Shown here piece by piece: positions 1 to 6,490 of a DNA stretch of 7,155 bases; the stretch's first letter is position 1; the number at the start of each line of letters is the position of its first letter. Source of the stretch: an uncultured Alphaproteobacteria bacterium (GTDB lineage: Bacteria; Pseudomonadota; Alphaproteobacteria; Micropepsales; Micropepsaceae); the NCBI GenBank assembly GCA_937942205.1, contig CALDFO010000420.1, positions 1 through 7,155 on the forward strand, given 5' to 3'. Below the pieces are notes generated by a model. It was not told the DNA's origin. It ran no database searches and worked only from the letters and a program-made list of their open reading frames with translations. The translations under genes were made by a program, and so were the position numbers.

Positions 1-707
1 GTCAGGTGGGACTGATCGGCATAAAGCGTGAGGGCGTCGCGGATCGTTACCCCCTCGCCGGTCGCCAGGCGGGCCGCCGCGCTCAGGGCGCGGTACTTCA
101 TCGCCAACACCTTCGGCGCGGCGCCATACAGATCGAGCGTCACCCGCTGAAGCTGGCGGCGGCTGATGCCCAGGTCTTCGCGCAGGGCCTCCACCGACAG
201 GCCTTGCCCGGTCTCCAGCCAGCGGTCGATGGCCTGAAGATGGTCCAGATGCGGCAAGGCCCGCTCCGGACAGGACAGCAGTTCCTCGATGACCGCGCCA
301 TGGCCGCCGCCGAACGGCGCCTCACACAGACGCTCGCGGGCCAGTTCGCACCGGTGCGCGCCCCACACATCGGCGCCGTCGATCACCCGGTCCGACAGCC
401 GGGCGGCCGGGCAGCGGATCAGGGTCAGCCAGCCGAGCGGAAGAAAACCGGTCCCGGCCACCACCGCATCGGCGCTCAGTTCGATCCGATAGGCGCCGTT
501 GGTCGCGCCGAGCAGCGACACCGGCGGCGCGGGGACCCGGTGCCCGCCAGGAAGGACATAGGTCGAGTGCCCGCGCAGGCGAATGTGCAGATTGGCCAGC
601 ATGGCCGGGACAAGCAGATCCACCTGCCGGCCCGCCGTATGGGCCAGAAGGTGCACGGTCAACAGCGCGCGGTATGCCGGTGAGGGAACCGTATAGTCGA
701 GAATCAT
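1..707 (-). CDS. AraC-family transcriptional regulator, C-terminus cut by contig edge
   Basis: DNA-binding regulator with 235 residues visible. The N-terminal ~150 residues look like the sensor part found in many AraC regulators of the DUF6597 kind (residues about 39-110, with GTGFLPLGWLTLIRCPA near 85-101). Residues about 171-211 form the first helix-turn-helix (SVEALREDLGISRRQLQRV, then YGAAPKVLAMKYRAL). The second helix-turn-helix starts at about 221 and breaks off at YADQSHL, just where family members continue with FxRxFxxxxGxTP, so only some 30-50 residues are probably missing. The ATG at 707 has GGAG five bases upstream; the frame stays open further upstream but I see no better start. 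It lies 96 bp downstream of opgH on the same strand, with a pair of 10-bp direct repeats in the gap. The effector and target genes are unknown; a link to glucan synthesis is only positional. Confidence 0.9.
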   Translation of the reverse strand, partial: MILDYTVPSPAYRALLTVHLLAHTAGRQVDLLVPAMLANLHIRLRGHSTYVLPGGHRVPAPPVSLLGATNGAYRIELSADAVVAGTGFLPLGWLTLIRCPAARLSDRVIDGADVWGAHRCELARERLCEAPFGGGHGAVIEELLSCPERALPHLDHLQAIDRWLETGQGLSVEALREDLGISRRQLQRVTLDLYGAAPKVLAMKYRALSAAARLATGEGVTIRDALTLYADQSHL

Positions 708-738
708 GCCGTCTCCAGGATCGTCCGCCTTGTATCGC

Positions 739-765
739 GGCAAGAAACGTATCTTGGCAAGAAAC
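739..765. repeat. Direct repeat upstream of the AraC-type gene
   Basis: GGCAAGAAAC occurs twice, at 739-748 and 756-765, a 17-bp period, 32 bp upstream of the AraC-family start codon. AraC-type proteins commonly bind tandem half-sites in this spacing range, so an autoregulatory operator is possible. This is inference from position and spacing only. Confidence 0.35.
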
Positions 766-803
766 CGGGCGCCAATCGCCTCCCAGCCGGACTCGGCCTG
801 AAA

Positions 804-2753
804 TCAGGAAAGCGCCTTCAGGCTTTCGGGATCGGACAGCAGCAGGGTCCAGTCCTCGCGGCTGAAGCCCGCCGTCTCGCGCCGCGTGGCCCGGTCGCGC
901 AACTCCCCCAGCCGGACCGGATCGCCCGGCGGCGCGGGTGTGCCCGCCAGCAACGCCAGGTGCAGGGCGCGCACCCGGGCATCCTCCAGCACCAGATGAC
1001 GAACGTCGCCGGCGCGCGCCTCGGCTTCGCTGGCCGCCACCAGGGCATGGGCGCGGTCCTGCACCGGCAGGCCGCGCGTTTCGCTGGGCACCAGGAACAG
1101 CCGGTCGGCCAGCGCCACCTGTCCCATCAGCGGACTGGAGCTCATGATGACCAGCGGAATGGACAGCAGCAGCCCCGCCAGCAGCGGCAGAAACCAGGAA
1201 AAGCTGGGCGTGTGCCAGAGGATCACCGTCGCGGCCAGGCCCACCAGGGTATGCGGCCAGAAATAGCGGGCGGCGAATTTCAGCGGCAGGGCGCGGTCGG
1301 TGCGCTGCTGCGATCCCCAGCCGGTGGACATGCCCATCAGGATGGTGACGACATACCAGCTGTGCTGCAGCATCACGATCGGCGCCAGCAGGGTCGAGAA
1401 CAGGCTTTCCCACAAAAAGCCGCCGATCACCGCCCCCAGACCGCCATGGGCGCGGGTCGCCTGGGCATCGTCCAGCAGCACCGCCAGCGCCATCAGCTTG
1501 GGGCCGAGCAGCAGTACGATGGTGGCCAGCACCAGCAGCAGCAGTTCGACATGGTGGGAGACGCTCAGCGTCAACGCCGGCTGCAGGCCGATGAAGGTGG
1601 CGTCGGGCACCACCGGGGCGGTCATCATCTCCACCGCCGACGCCACCAGCAGCAGCAGCCAGAGCGGCGAGGACAGATAGGTCATGATCCCCAGCGCCAG
1701 ATGCAGGCGGCTGGGCATCGCCAGCCCCTTGGCGAAGATGACCCGCAGATGTTGCAGGTTGCCCTGGCACCAGCGGCGGTCGCGGATCAGATGATCGGAA
1801 ATGCTGGGCGGGGGTTCCTCATACGAGCCGCCGATATCGGGGGCCATCCAGACCTCCCAGCCGGCGCGGCGCAGCAGCGCCGCCTCGACAAAGTCGTGAC
1901 TCATGATCTCGCCGCCGAAGGGCGGCTTGCCCGGCAGGTGCGGCAGGCCGCAATGCTGCATGAAGGCATGGACGCGGATGATGGCGTTGTGGCCCCAATA
2001 ATTGCCGTCCGGCCCCTGCAACAGCGCCAGGCCCGCATTGAAGACCGGGCCATAGACGCTGGAAGCGAATTGCTGGATGCGGGCGAACAGCGAATGACGG
2101 CCGGTCAGTTGCGCCGGGGCCTGGATCAGCGCGGCGCGGGGATTGGCGTCCATCAGCCCGACCAGCTGGGTCAGCGTGCGGCCGGTCATCAGGCTGTCGG
2201 CGTCCAGGATCACCATATAGTCGTAGAGCTGGCCCCAATTCTCGCAGAAGTCCTTGATGTTGCCGGTCTTGCGCCCGGTGTTCACCGGACGGTGGCGGTA
2301 GAACAGCCGCGCATCGGGGCCCAGCGCGGACTTGAGGCGCTCCCAGGCCAGTTCCTCGGCCACCCAGTTGGCGGGGTTGGTGCTGTCGCTGAGGATATAG
2401 AAGTCGAAATCCGGCCCCGCCTCCTCATGGATGGCGCGTATCCCGGCAAAGACCCGGGTGACATCCTCGTTATAGACCGGCATCAGGATGGCGGTGCGCG
2501 CCGCCGACACGCCGGCGGCGGGCCGGAGCGGCAACAGCGCCTTGCCCGTCAGCCGCGCCACCGCGCCGAAACAGGCCAGCCAGAAGCTGGCGCTGATCCA
2601 GGCAAACAGGATGGCGAACAGGACCAGGATCGCGACTTCGCGTCCCCTGAGACCGTCAATCTGCAAAACGCCCAGAAGCTGGGTGACGCCGGCGACGGTC
2701 GAGGCCAATACCAGGAACAGGTACAGCCATCGCCTGGGCGCGATGTCAGGCAC
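804..2753 (-). CDS. opgH: Glucans biosynthesis glucosyltransferase OpgH (MdoH)
   Basis: Inner-membrane family 2 glycosyltransferase that makes the backbone of osmoregulated periplasmic glucans from UDP-glucose and passes it to the periplasm. It has 649 residues. Two membrane segments (about 10-30 and 38-64) precede the catalytic domain: LMPVYNED at 90-97, DAD at 184-186, YWGHNAIIR at 252-260, SHDFVEAAL at 285-293 and RDRRWCQGN at 324-332, all OpgH hallmarks. Further membrane segments lie at about 352-376, 400-428, 440-465, 500-515 and 517-540, followed by a cytoplasmic tail ending in the family-like LLLSDPESL. E. coli OpgH is 847 residues; the long cytoplasmic N-terminal region is absent here. 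The start is a GTG with no Shine-Dalgarno, inside GTGCCTGA shared with the upstream 70-codon ORF, which suggests coupled translation. opgG lies divergently rather than in the same operon. Identification is firm; the exact N-terminus is less so. Confidence 0.96.
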   Translation of the reverse strand: MPDIAPRRWLYLFLVLASTVAGVTQLLGVLQIDGLRGREVAILVLFAILFAWISASFWLACFGAVARLTGKALLPLRPAAGVSAARTAILMPVYNEDVTRVFAGIRAIHEEAGPDFDFYILSDSTNPANWVAEELAWERLKSALGPDARLFYRHRPVNTGRKTGNIKDFCENWGQLYDYMVILDADSLMTGRTLTQLVGLMDANPRAALIQAPAQLTGRHSLFARIQQFASSVYGPVFNAGLALLQGPDGNYWGHNAIIRVHAFMQHCGLPHLPGKPPFGGEIMSHDFVEAALLRRAGWEVWMAPDIGGSYEEPPPSISDHLIRDRRWCQGNLQHLRVIFAKGLAMPSRLHLALGIMTYLSSPLWLLLLVASAVEMMTAPVVPDATFIGLQPALTLSVSHHVELLLLVLATIVLLLGPKLMALAVLLDDAQATRAHGGLGAVIGGFLWESLFSTLLAPIVMLQHSWYVVTILMGMSTGWGSQQRTDRALPLKFAARYFWPHTLVGLAATVILWHTPSFSWFLPLLAGLLLSIPLVIMSSSPLMGQVALADRLFLVPSETRGLPVQDRAHALVAASEAEARAGDVRHLVLEDARVRALHLALLAGTPAPPGDPVRLGELRDRATRRETAGFSREDWTLLLSDPESLKALS

Positions 2754-2958
2754 GGCGGCGGGAGATGCGGATCATGGCAGGCGCCAGCATGGCGGCGCGC
2801 GGGACGAACAGCAAGGCCGCGACGCACGCGCCCAGGATGGAGAAGGACGGCGTGACCTGAAGCGGCTGATCCGGCATGGCGCGGGGGCAGCGCAGGGGCA
2901 CACCGGCCCTGTCGCCGGAATTCAGGACCGGCGGCGGCAGGTTGGGGGACTGTTCCAT
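2746..2958 (-). CDS. Small hydrophobic protein coupled to opgH, or the split-off OpgH N-terminus
   Basis: Seventy residues, beginning MEQSPNLPPP and ending MIRISRRRA. Residues about 40-62 (from ILGACVAALLFV on) are hydrophobic and could be one membrane span, followed by a basic end. About 90% of third codon positions are G or C while second positions are much lower, a pattern matching the real genes here. The stop codon overlaps the GTG of opgH by 8 bases and opgH has no Shine-Dalgarno of its own, so re-initiation is likely. AMPDQPLQ at 27-34, with LPP before it, resembles the LPPEAPLAMPEQSL segment near the N-terminus of Xanthomonas-type OpgH. It may therefore be the true OpgH N-terminus, separated by a frameshift or sequencing indel in the CGCCGCCG run. 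Start choice is uncertain: ATG 2958 has no Shine-Dalgarno and neither does the alternative ATG at 2994. Confidence 0.55.
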   Translation of the reverse strand: MEQSPNLPPPVLNSGDRAGVPLRCPRAMPDQPLQVTPSFSILGACVAALLFVPRAAMLAPAMIRISRRRA

Positions 2959-3229
2959 GGGTGTCTGTTCAGAAGCGCGAAACTGGGAGGCCATCCGTGT
3001 AGAAGTCCAATCGTAAATCGCCCGTTCGACATCGGTAATACAACGTGACAATGCGGCGGAATGATGGATCGCCGCGTACCTTTTCAGGGCTGGGTCGAGG
3101 CTGGGGACGCGGCCGCCGAAGCTGTGACAAAGTCCGGACCGGCATAAAAGGGCGGCCGGCAGAAAAAAGCCATGTTTGGATTTATGATCCGGCCCTTCGT
3201 CTTTCGGCCTTCCCCGGAGCCTTGACCGC
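2959..3229. promoter_or_regulatory. Divergent control region between opgH side and opgG
   Basis: About 270 bp that should carry promoters in both directions. Toward opgH, TTACCG (3038-3033) and TACGAT (3015-3010) are 17 bp apart on the minus strand, a weak sigma-70-like pair. Toward opgG, GTGACA (3124-3129) is followed after only 13 bp by CATAAA (3143-3148), which would fit only the short-spacer promoters described in Caulobacter. GGAG at 3216-3219 is the likely ribosome binding site for opgG, 10 bases before its ATG. None of the promoter guesses is strong. Confidence 0.4.
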
Positions 3230-4831
3230 ATGTTCGTGACGGACCGCCGCCTGCTGCTGGCCGCTTTGTCGGCCAGCCTTGTGCCGCCCGGCGCGTTGCG
3301 GGCCATCGCCCAAACCAAACCCTCCCAGGCCAACCCGTCCCAGGCCAAACTGCCCCAGGCCAAATCCGCCATCCGGCTGGGGCCGCCCCGGCGGTTCAGC
3401 TATGACCTGCTGCGGGACCGCGCCCGGAAACTCGCCACCCAGCCTTACAAGGCGCCGCCCCAGCGCGCCCCGCATATCATCAAGGAGGTGGATTACGACG
3501 CTGCCCAGAAGATCAGGTTTCGCGCCGACCATGCCCTGTGGAAGAGCGGCCCCCAGCCGGATCCCGTCTCCTTCTTCCATCTCAGCCGCTATGCCGCCGA
3601 TCCGGTGCTGCTGCACGCGGTCGAAGGCGGCATGGCGCGCGAGATCCTCTATGGGCCGGACTATTTCGATTATGGCGCCAGCGGCCTGGACCCCAAGGCG
3701 CTTCAGGATCTGGGCTTTTCCGGCTTCCGGGTGATGGACGGGCAGGACAAGCCCACCGACTGGCTGGCCTTTCAGGGCGCCAGCTATTTCCGCTCCAGCG
3801 GCCAGGAGGCCCAGTACGGACTTTCGGCGCGCGGCATCGCCCTCAACACCGCCGCCGCCACCGCCGAGGAATTTCCCCGCTTTTCGGAATTCTGGCTGGA
3901 GGCGCACGGCCCGCTGATCACCATCCATGCCCTGCTGGACGGCCCCTCCATCACCGGCAGCTATAAGTTCGACGCCCTGAAGAACAAGGACGGCACGGTG
4001 GTGATGAATGTGCATTGCGACCTGTTCTGCCGGGCGGGCATCACCCGCATGGGCGTGGCCCCCCTGACCAGCATGTACTGGTATGGCGAGAATGAGCGCG
4101 GCAAGGCCGACGACTGGCGCCCGGAAATCCACGACAATGACGGGCTGGCGATCTGGACCGGCAAGGGCGAGCGCATCTGGCGGCCGCTGATCAATCCGCC
4201 GCTGGTGCAGACCAATTCCTTTCTCGACGAGAATCCGCGCGGCTTCGGCCTGATCCAGCGCGACCGCGATTTCGAGAACTATCAGGACGACGGCGCTTTT
4301 TACGACAAGCGGCCCAGCCTGTGGGTCGAGCCCAAGGGCAAATGGGGCGCGGGCGCAGTGCAACTGGTGGAGATTCCCACCGAGGACGAGACCCACGACA
4401 ATATCGTCGCCTATTGGCGGCCCGACGGCGATCTGAAGGCGGGCGACACCCGCGCCTATGACTATCGCCTCTACTGGCAGGACAACGAGCCCGCCTATCC
4501 CAAGACCATCGCCCGCGTGGTGGCGACACGGCTGGGCCGGGGCGGCATTCCCGGCCAGAATCCCTGGCCGCGCGACAAGCGCAAATTCGTGATCGACTTC
4601 ACCGGCGGGCCGCTGATGCAGATGCCGCAGCGTTTCGACATCAAGCCCGAGGCCAGCGCCAGCCGCGGCAAGATCGACAATGCCTATGTCATCAAGGTGG
4701 TGGGCACCGACCGCTGGCGGGCGCTGTTCGATCTGCAGGTGGATGGCAAGGGACCGGTCGACCTGCGCTGCTATCTGCGCCTGGGCAACCGGACGCTCAG
4801 CGAAACCTGGATCTACCAGTATTTCCCGTAG
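3230..4831 (+). CDS. opgG: Periplasmic glucan biosynthesis protein OpgG/OpgD (MdoG family)
   Basis: Exported protein of osmoregulated periplasmic glucan synthesis, 533 residues (E. coli OpgG is 511). It matches the family nearly end to end: FFHLSRYAADPVLLHAVEGG (115-134), LYGPDYFDYG (140-149), GASYFRSSGQEAQYGLSARG (183-202), EEFPRFSEFWLE (213-224), GVAPLTSMYWYG (275-286), RPEIHDNDGL (297-306), ENPRGFGLIQRDRDF (334-348), VQLVEIPTEDETHDNIVAYW (377-396) and a C-terminal TLSETWIYQ (522-530). E. coli OpgD and OpgG are reported members of glycoside hydrolase family GH186 acting on beta-1,2-glucan. The N-terminus DRRLLLAALSAS with a basic pair and cleavage probably near AIAQ looks Tat-like, as in OpgD, so the G or D assignment is open. 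Residues 30-45 are a short repeat (KPSQA, NPSQA, KLPQA) encoded by a 15-bp tandem repeat. The ATG is backed by GGAG at 3216. Confidence 0.95.
   Translation: MFVTDRRLLLAALSASLVPPGALRAIAQTKPSQANPSQAKLPQAKSAIRLGPPRRFSYDLLRDRARKLATQPYKAPPQRAPHIIKEVDYDAAQKIRFRADHALWKSGPQPDPVSFFHLSRYAADPVLLHAVEGGMAREILYGPDYFDYGASGLDPKALQDLGFSGFRVMDGQDKPTDWLAFQGASYFRSSGQEAQYGLSARGIALNTAAATAEEFPRFSEFWLEAHGPLITIHALLDGPSITGSYKFDALKNKDGTVVMNVHCDLFCRAGITRMGVAPLTSMYWYGENERGKADDWRPEIHDNDGLAIWTGKGERIWRPLINPPLVQTNSFLDENPRGFGLIQRDRDFENYQDDGAFYDKRPSLWVEPKGKWGAGAVQLVEIPTEDETHDNIVAYWRPDGDLKAGDTRAYDYRLYWQDNEPAYPKTIARVVATRLGRGGIPGQNPWPRDKRKFVIDFTGGPLMQMPQRFDIKPEASASRGKIDNAYVIKVVGTDRWRALFDLQVDGKGPVDLRCYLRLGNRTLSETWIYQYFP
3316..3360 (+). 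repeat. Three-copy 15-bp tandem repeat inside opgG
   Basis: Three imperfect 15-bp units (3316-3330, 3331-3345, 3346-3360) and the first bases of a fourth, each ending CCCAGGC. They encode the KPSQA/NPSQA/KLPQA linker just after the signal peptide. Copy number can change in steps of five codons without breaking the frame. Confidence 0.85.
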
Positions 4832-4867
4832 CAGCCCCGCTGTTTTCCGGCGCGAGCAATTTTGTGA

Positions 4868-4931
4868 TGTGCGCAGGAGCGCCAAGCGACGTGTACAAGA
4901 CGTACATGAGCGCAGGCGCGACGCACGCACA
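4868..4931. terminator. Imperfect inverted repeat between convergent genes
   Basis: The 117-bp gap between the ends of opgG and the lipoprotein gene holds two arms of 29-30 bp around AAGAC (4897-4901). Matching blocks are TGTGCG with CGCACA at the ends, GCGCC with GGCGC in the middle, and CGTGTAC with GTACATG (one G-T pair) next to the loop. No U-rich tail follows on either strand, so it is not a textbook terminator. It could be a bidirectional terminator or a dispersed intergenic repeat. Confidence 0.4.
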
Positions 4932-4948
4932 GCGCAAAAGGGCCGCGC

Positions 4949-5599
4949 CTAGTTCGTGCCCGGCAGCATGTTGGTGAAGGTGCGGAAGGACAGCGAATGC
5001 TGGTCCACGCCCGGCGGGACCACATCGCCGCTGGACCAGGAGAAGAACAGCAGGATGGTGTGGTTGGTGTTGTGCGAGAAGCCGTAGCGCGCATCGGTGG
5101 TGGCCAGCAGTTCGCCGGTCTTGGCGTCATAGCCGGTGGCCACGAACTTGGCGACGCCCTTTTCCTCGGCCTGCTTGAACAGCGCGATTTCCGGCACGGT
5201 GACGGAGTTGCCCACCGGGATATAGGGCACGGTGAGCTGGGGAATGCCGACCAGCAGCGATTTCTGGTCGGTGGACAAGGCGCCGGACGACACCTGCACC
5301 ACCGCCTCGGCATCCTTGCGCTCGTCCATCAGCAGAAGGCCGTTCTTGAGCATCTGGGTGCGGATGGCGGCGACCGCATAGCCCTCGTCATAGCCCTGCA
5401 GGAAACGCGCCTCGATGAACACCTTGGTGCCCTTGGGAATGCCCAGCGACAACTGCGCCGCGGCGCGGTCGGCCGCCGCCGAGATCAGAAGCTGCTCGCT
5501 GGCGGTGCGTTGCGGCGCGGTGCTGCGCGCGGTGGTACAGCCCATCGCCACGGGCAGCAGGGCGCAAAGCAGGACCAGCGATCTTGGGATTTTCCGCAT
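4949..5599 (-). CDS. Predicted lipoprotein, DUF6655-like
   Basis: 216 residues with an N-terminal KIPRSLVLLCALLPVAMGC, a lipoprotein signal with the lipidated cysteine at residue 21, so the mature protein should be membrane-anchored. The mature part starts with a Thr/Ser/Arg stretch, then TASEQLLISAAADRAAAQL, VFIEARFLQGYDEGYAVAAI, LLLMDERKDAEAVVQVSSGA, VGIPQLTVPYIPVGNSVTVP and EIALFKQAEEKGVAKF. From memory this arrangement matches conserved lipoproteins of unknown function in the DUF6655 family; the exact family name should be confirmed. The start is well supported: AGGAG sits six bases before the ATG. It converges on opgG and its upstream region is long and full of repeats and hairpins. Its function is unknown; nothing enzymatic is recognisable. 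Confidence 0.85.
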   Translation of the reverse strand: MRKIPRSLVLLCALLPVAMGCTTARSTAPQRTASEQLLISAAADRAAAQLSLGIPKGTKVFIEARFLQGYDEGYAVAAIRTQMLKNGLLLMDERKDAEAVVQVSSGALSTDQKSLLVGIPQLTVPYIPVGNSVTVPEIALFKQAEEKGVAKFVATGYDAKTGELLATTDARYGFSHNTNHTILLFFSWSSGDVVPPGVDQHSLSFRTFTNMLPGTN

Positions 5600-5765
5600 A
5601 TCGGACTCCTACATCACGGGCGGCGGGCAGAAAACCCCAAATCCCGGCAAGTGCCTGATTGCGATATGAAAGTTCCGCAAGGCGCACGGGACGGCGCCGG
5701 ATGCAGGATGACGCGATCCATGACTGAAAGATGGCGGCGCGAAGGCATCATCGTGAAACGGCAGC
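5600..5765. other. Upstream region of the lipoprotein gene, no other gene seen
   Basis: Apart from the AGGAG ribosome binding site at 5606-5610 on the minus strand, I see no convincing promoter hexamers or coding frame here. Open frames in this stretch are arginine- and proline-rich and look like chance. Confidence 0.5.
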
Positions 5766-5823
5766 CGCCAAGCCTGGAGCGCCAAGACAGGAATCGCCAA
5801 GCTGGAGTCGCCAGGACTGGGCA
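5766..5823. repeat. Degenerate 14-15-bp tandem repeat, about four copies
   Basis: Units begin CGCCAAG or CGCCAGG at 5766, 5780, 5795 and 5809, each continuing with a GGA/TGG-like second half (CGCCAAGCCTGGAG, CGCCAAGACAGGAAT, CGCCAAGCTGGAGT, CGCCAGGACTGGG). It is non-coding and lies 167-224 bp upstream of the lipoprotein start. It could be a cluster of protein-binding sites or an expanded minisatellite. Confidence 0.6.
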
Positions 5824-5836
5824 ACCGCCGAAATGA

Positions 5837-5869
5837 GACAAACCCCGCCGGGGTCCGACGGGGCTTGTC
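5837..5869 (-). terminator. Strong 15-bp stem-loop, terminator-like on the minus strand
   Basis: Arms 5869-5855 and 5851-5837 pair over 15 positions (two G-U pairs if transcribed leftward) around a three-base loop. The minus-strand 3' arm ends GGGGTTTGTC, a short U-rich run, so it is most like an intrinsic terminator for leftward transcription. On the plus strand the stem is followed by no T run. Confidence 0.6.
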
Positions 5870-5882
5870 CAGTCCTCTTGGT

Positions 5883-5925
5883 TGTCCAGCATCATGCCGG
5901 ACACTCGATATGGGATCGCTCCCAT
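5883..5925 (-). ncRNA. Possible structured leader or small RNA before the terminator
   Basis: On the minus strand, just before the strong stem-loop at 5869-5837, lie ATGGGA-GCGA-TCCCAT (5925-5910, a stem with a GNRA-type loop) and TGTCCGGC-ATGAT-GCTGGACA (5903-5883, 8-bp stem). The 8-mer CTGGACAA occurs at 5889-5882 and again at 5872-5865, where it enters the terminator arm, so the two stems could compete. Three hairpins in about 90 nt ending in a terminator fit a small RNA or an attenuator. I do not recognise a known RNA class, and no transcript boundaries can be read. Confidence 0.3.
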
Positions 5926-5959
5926 TGTCAGGTTCGGATTGTAGCGGAGGTCCGGTTCT

Positions 5960-6235
5960 TTACGCCGGACCTTGGCTTCGCAACGCGGCGAAGCCCTGGG
6001 TATTTTCCGGTGGAGTCGCTTCCATGACTGGAACCTCCTGTTCTCGGTTTTTCCACGCCATGCGAAGGGCTTGAATCTCGCGCGACATTCCCGGCGCCGG
6101 AAATCCGGTCTCCACCGGATCGCTCGCGAACTCATGTGCCAATATGCACATGGCATCGCGCCGAAGGGCGCCCCGGAAGTAACTGCGGCGATCGCAATCC
6201 ATCCATCTGGCTTTCAAACTCTGCGCCCGTTTCAC
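5960..6235 (-). CDS. Doubtful small ORF of unknown function
   Basis: A 91-codon frame opening with GTG at 6235. Its middle part reads like a protein (EFASDPVETGFPAPG, then MSREIQALRMAWKNREQEVP), but third positions are only about 60-65% G/C, below the clear genes. A nested start at 6025 has the best Shine-Dalgarno in the region, AGGAGG (6039-6034) eight bases upstream, and would give a 21-residue peptide MEATPPENTQGFAALRSQGP plus a final A. Just upstream a 16-codon frame (6282-6232, MTITKDFGDDSVLTVR) overlaps the GTG by four bases. The terminator-like stem at 5869 lies downstream. It may be a small gene, a leader peptide, a decayed gene or chance. Confidence 0.3.
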   Translation of the reverse strand: MKRAQSLKARWMDCDRRSYFRGALRRDAMCILAHEFASDPVETGFPAPGMSREIQALRMAWKNREQEVPVMEATPPENTQGFAALRSQGPA

Positions 6236-6289
6236 CGCACGGTCAACACGGAATCGTCACCGAAATCTTTTGTGATTGTCATGGAACCG

Positions 6290-6469
6290 TTAGCGTGAAA
6301 CAGCCTTGTTTTCCGGCGTTTTCGGTGGCGGCGACGGTTCGGGATCGATGACGGTGACGCTGACGCTCATCACGGTTCTGACCTGTTGGGTTGACGGCGC
6401 GGCAGACGTCAGCGGCTGCGCCGGCGCGGCGGCGCTGCCCAGAAAAATCATCATCAACACAAGGCGCAT
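6290..6469 (-). CDS. Very small exported protein of unknown function
   Basis: 59 residues. MRLVLMMIFLGSAAAPA is a signal peptide with likely cleavage after residue 17, leaving about 42 residues: a Ser/Thr/Gln stretch, a beta-prone VRTVMSVSVTVIDP (30-43) and a proline-rich tail. The ATG at 6469 is preferred because GGGA lies seven bases before it and the frame's other ATG (6490) abuts the hairpin at 6491-6517. It is the second of two small exported genes on this strand, 56 bp after the first. I recognise no family. Confidence 0.65.
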   Translation of the reverse strand: MRLVLMMIFLGSAAAPAQPLTSAAPSTQQVRTVMSVSVTVIDPEPSPPPKTPENKAVSR

Positions 6470-6490
6470 GGCATTTTCCCAAGAAGACAT

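Noticed and set aside
6..683. Plus-strand open frame opposite the AraC-type gene
   Set aside because: Antisense to a frame that carries a recognisable AraC helix-turn-helix.
322..1770. Minus-strand open frame of about 480 codons crossing the AraC gene and opgH
   Set aside because: Wrong frame over two clearly identified genes; its product is Ala/Gly/Arg-rich without motifs.
960..2855. Long plus-strand open frame of about 630 codons
   Set aside because: It lies antisense to opgH, is extremely rich in Gln, His, Arg and Gly, and matches nothing; it is a by-product of high-GC codon bias on the other strand.
3303..3372. Minus-strand frame with a repeated LAW(G/D/E) pattern
   Set aside because: The pattern is simply the reverse complement of the 15-bp repeat in opgG; only the last 70 codons of that frame, near opgH, show coding character.
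3182..4930. Long minus-strand open frame of about 580 codons
   Set aside because: It is antisense to opgG, whose product matches its family along its whole length.
5766..5823. CRISPR-like array
   Set aside because: Units are only 14-15 bp, degenerate, with no unique spacers and no cas genes.
5614..6156. Minus-strand open frame of 180 codons upstream of the lipoprotein gene
   Set aside because: Arg-, Pro- and Trp-rich, crosses the strong stem-loop and tandem repeat, and shows no protein-like motif.
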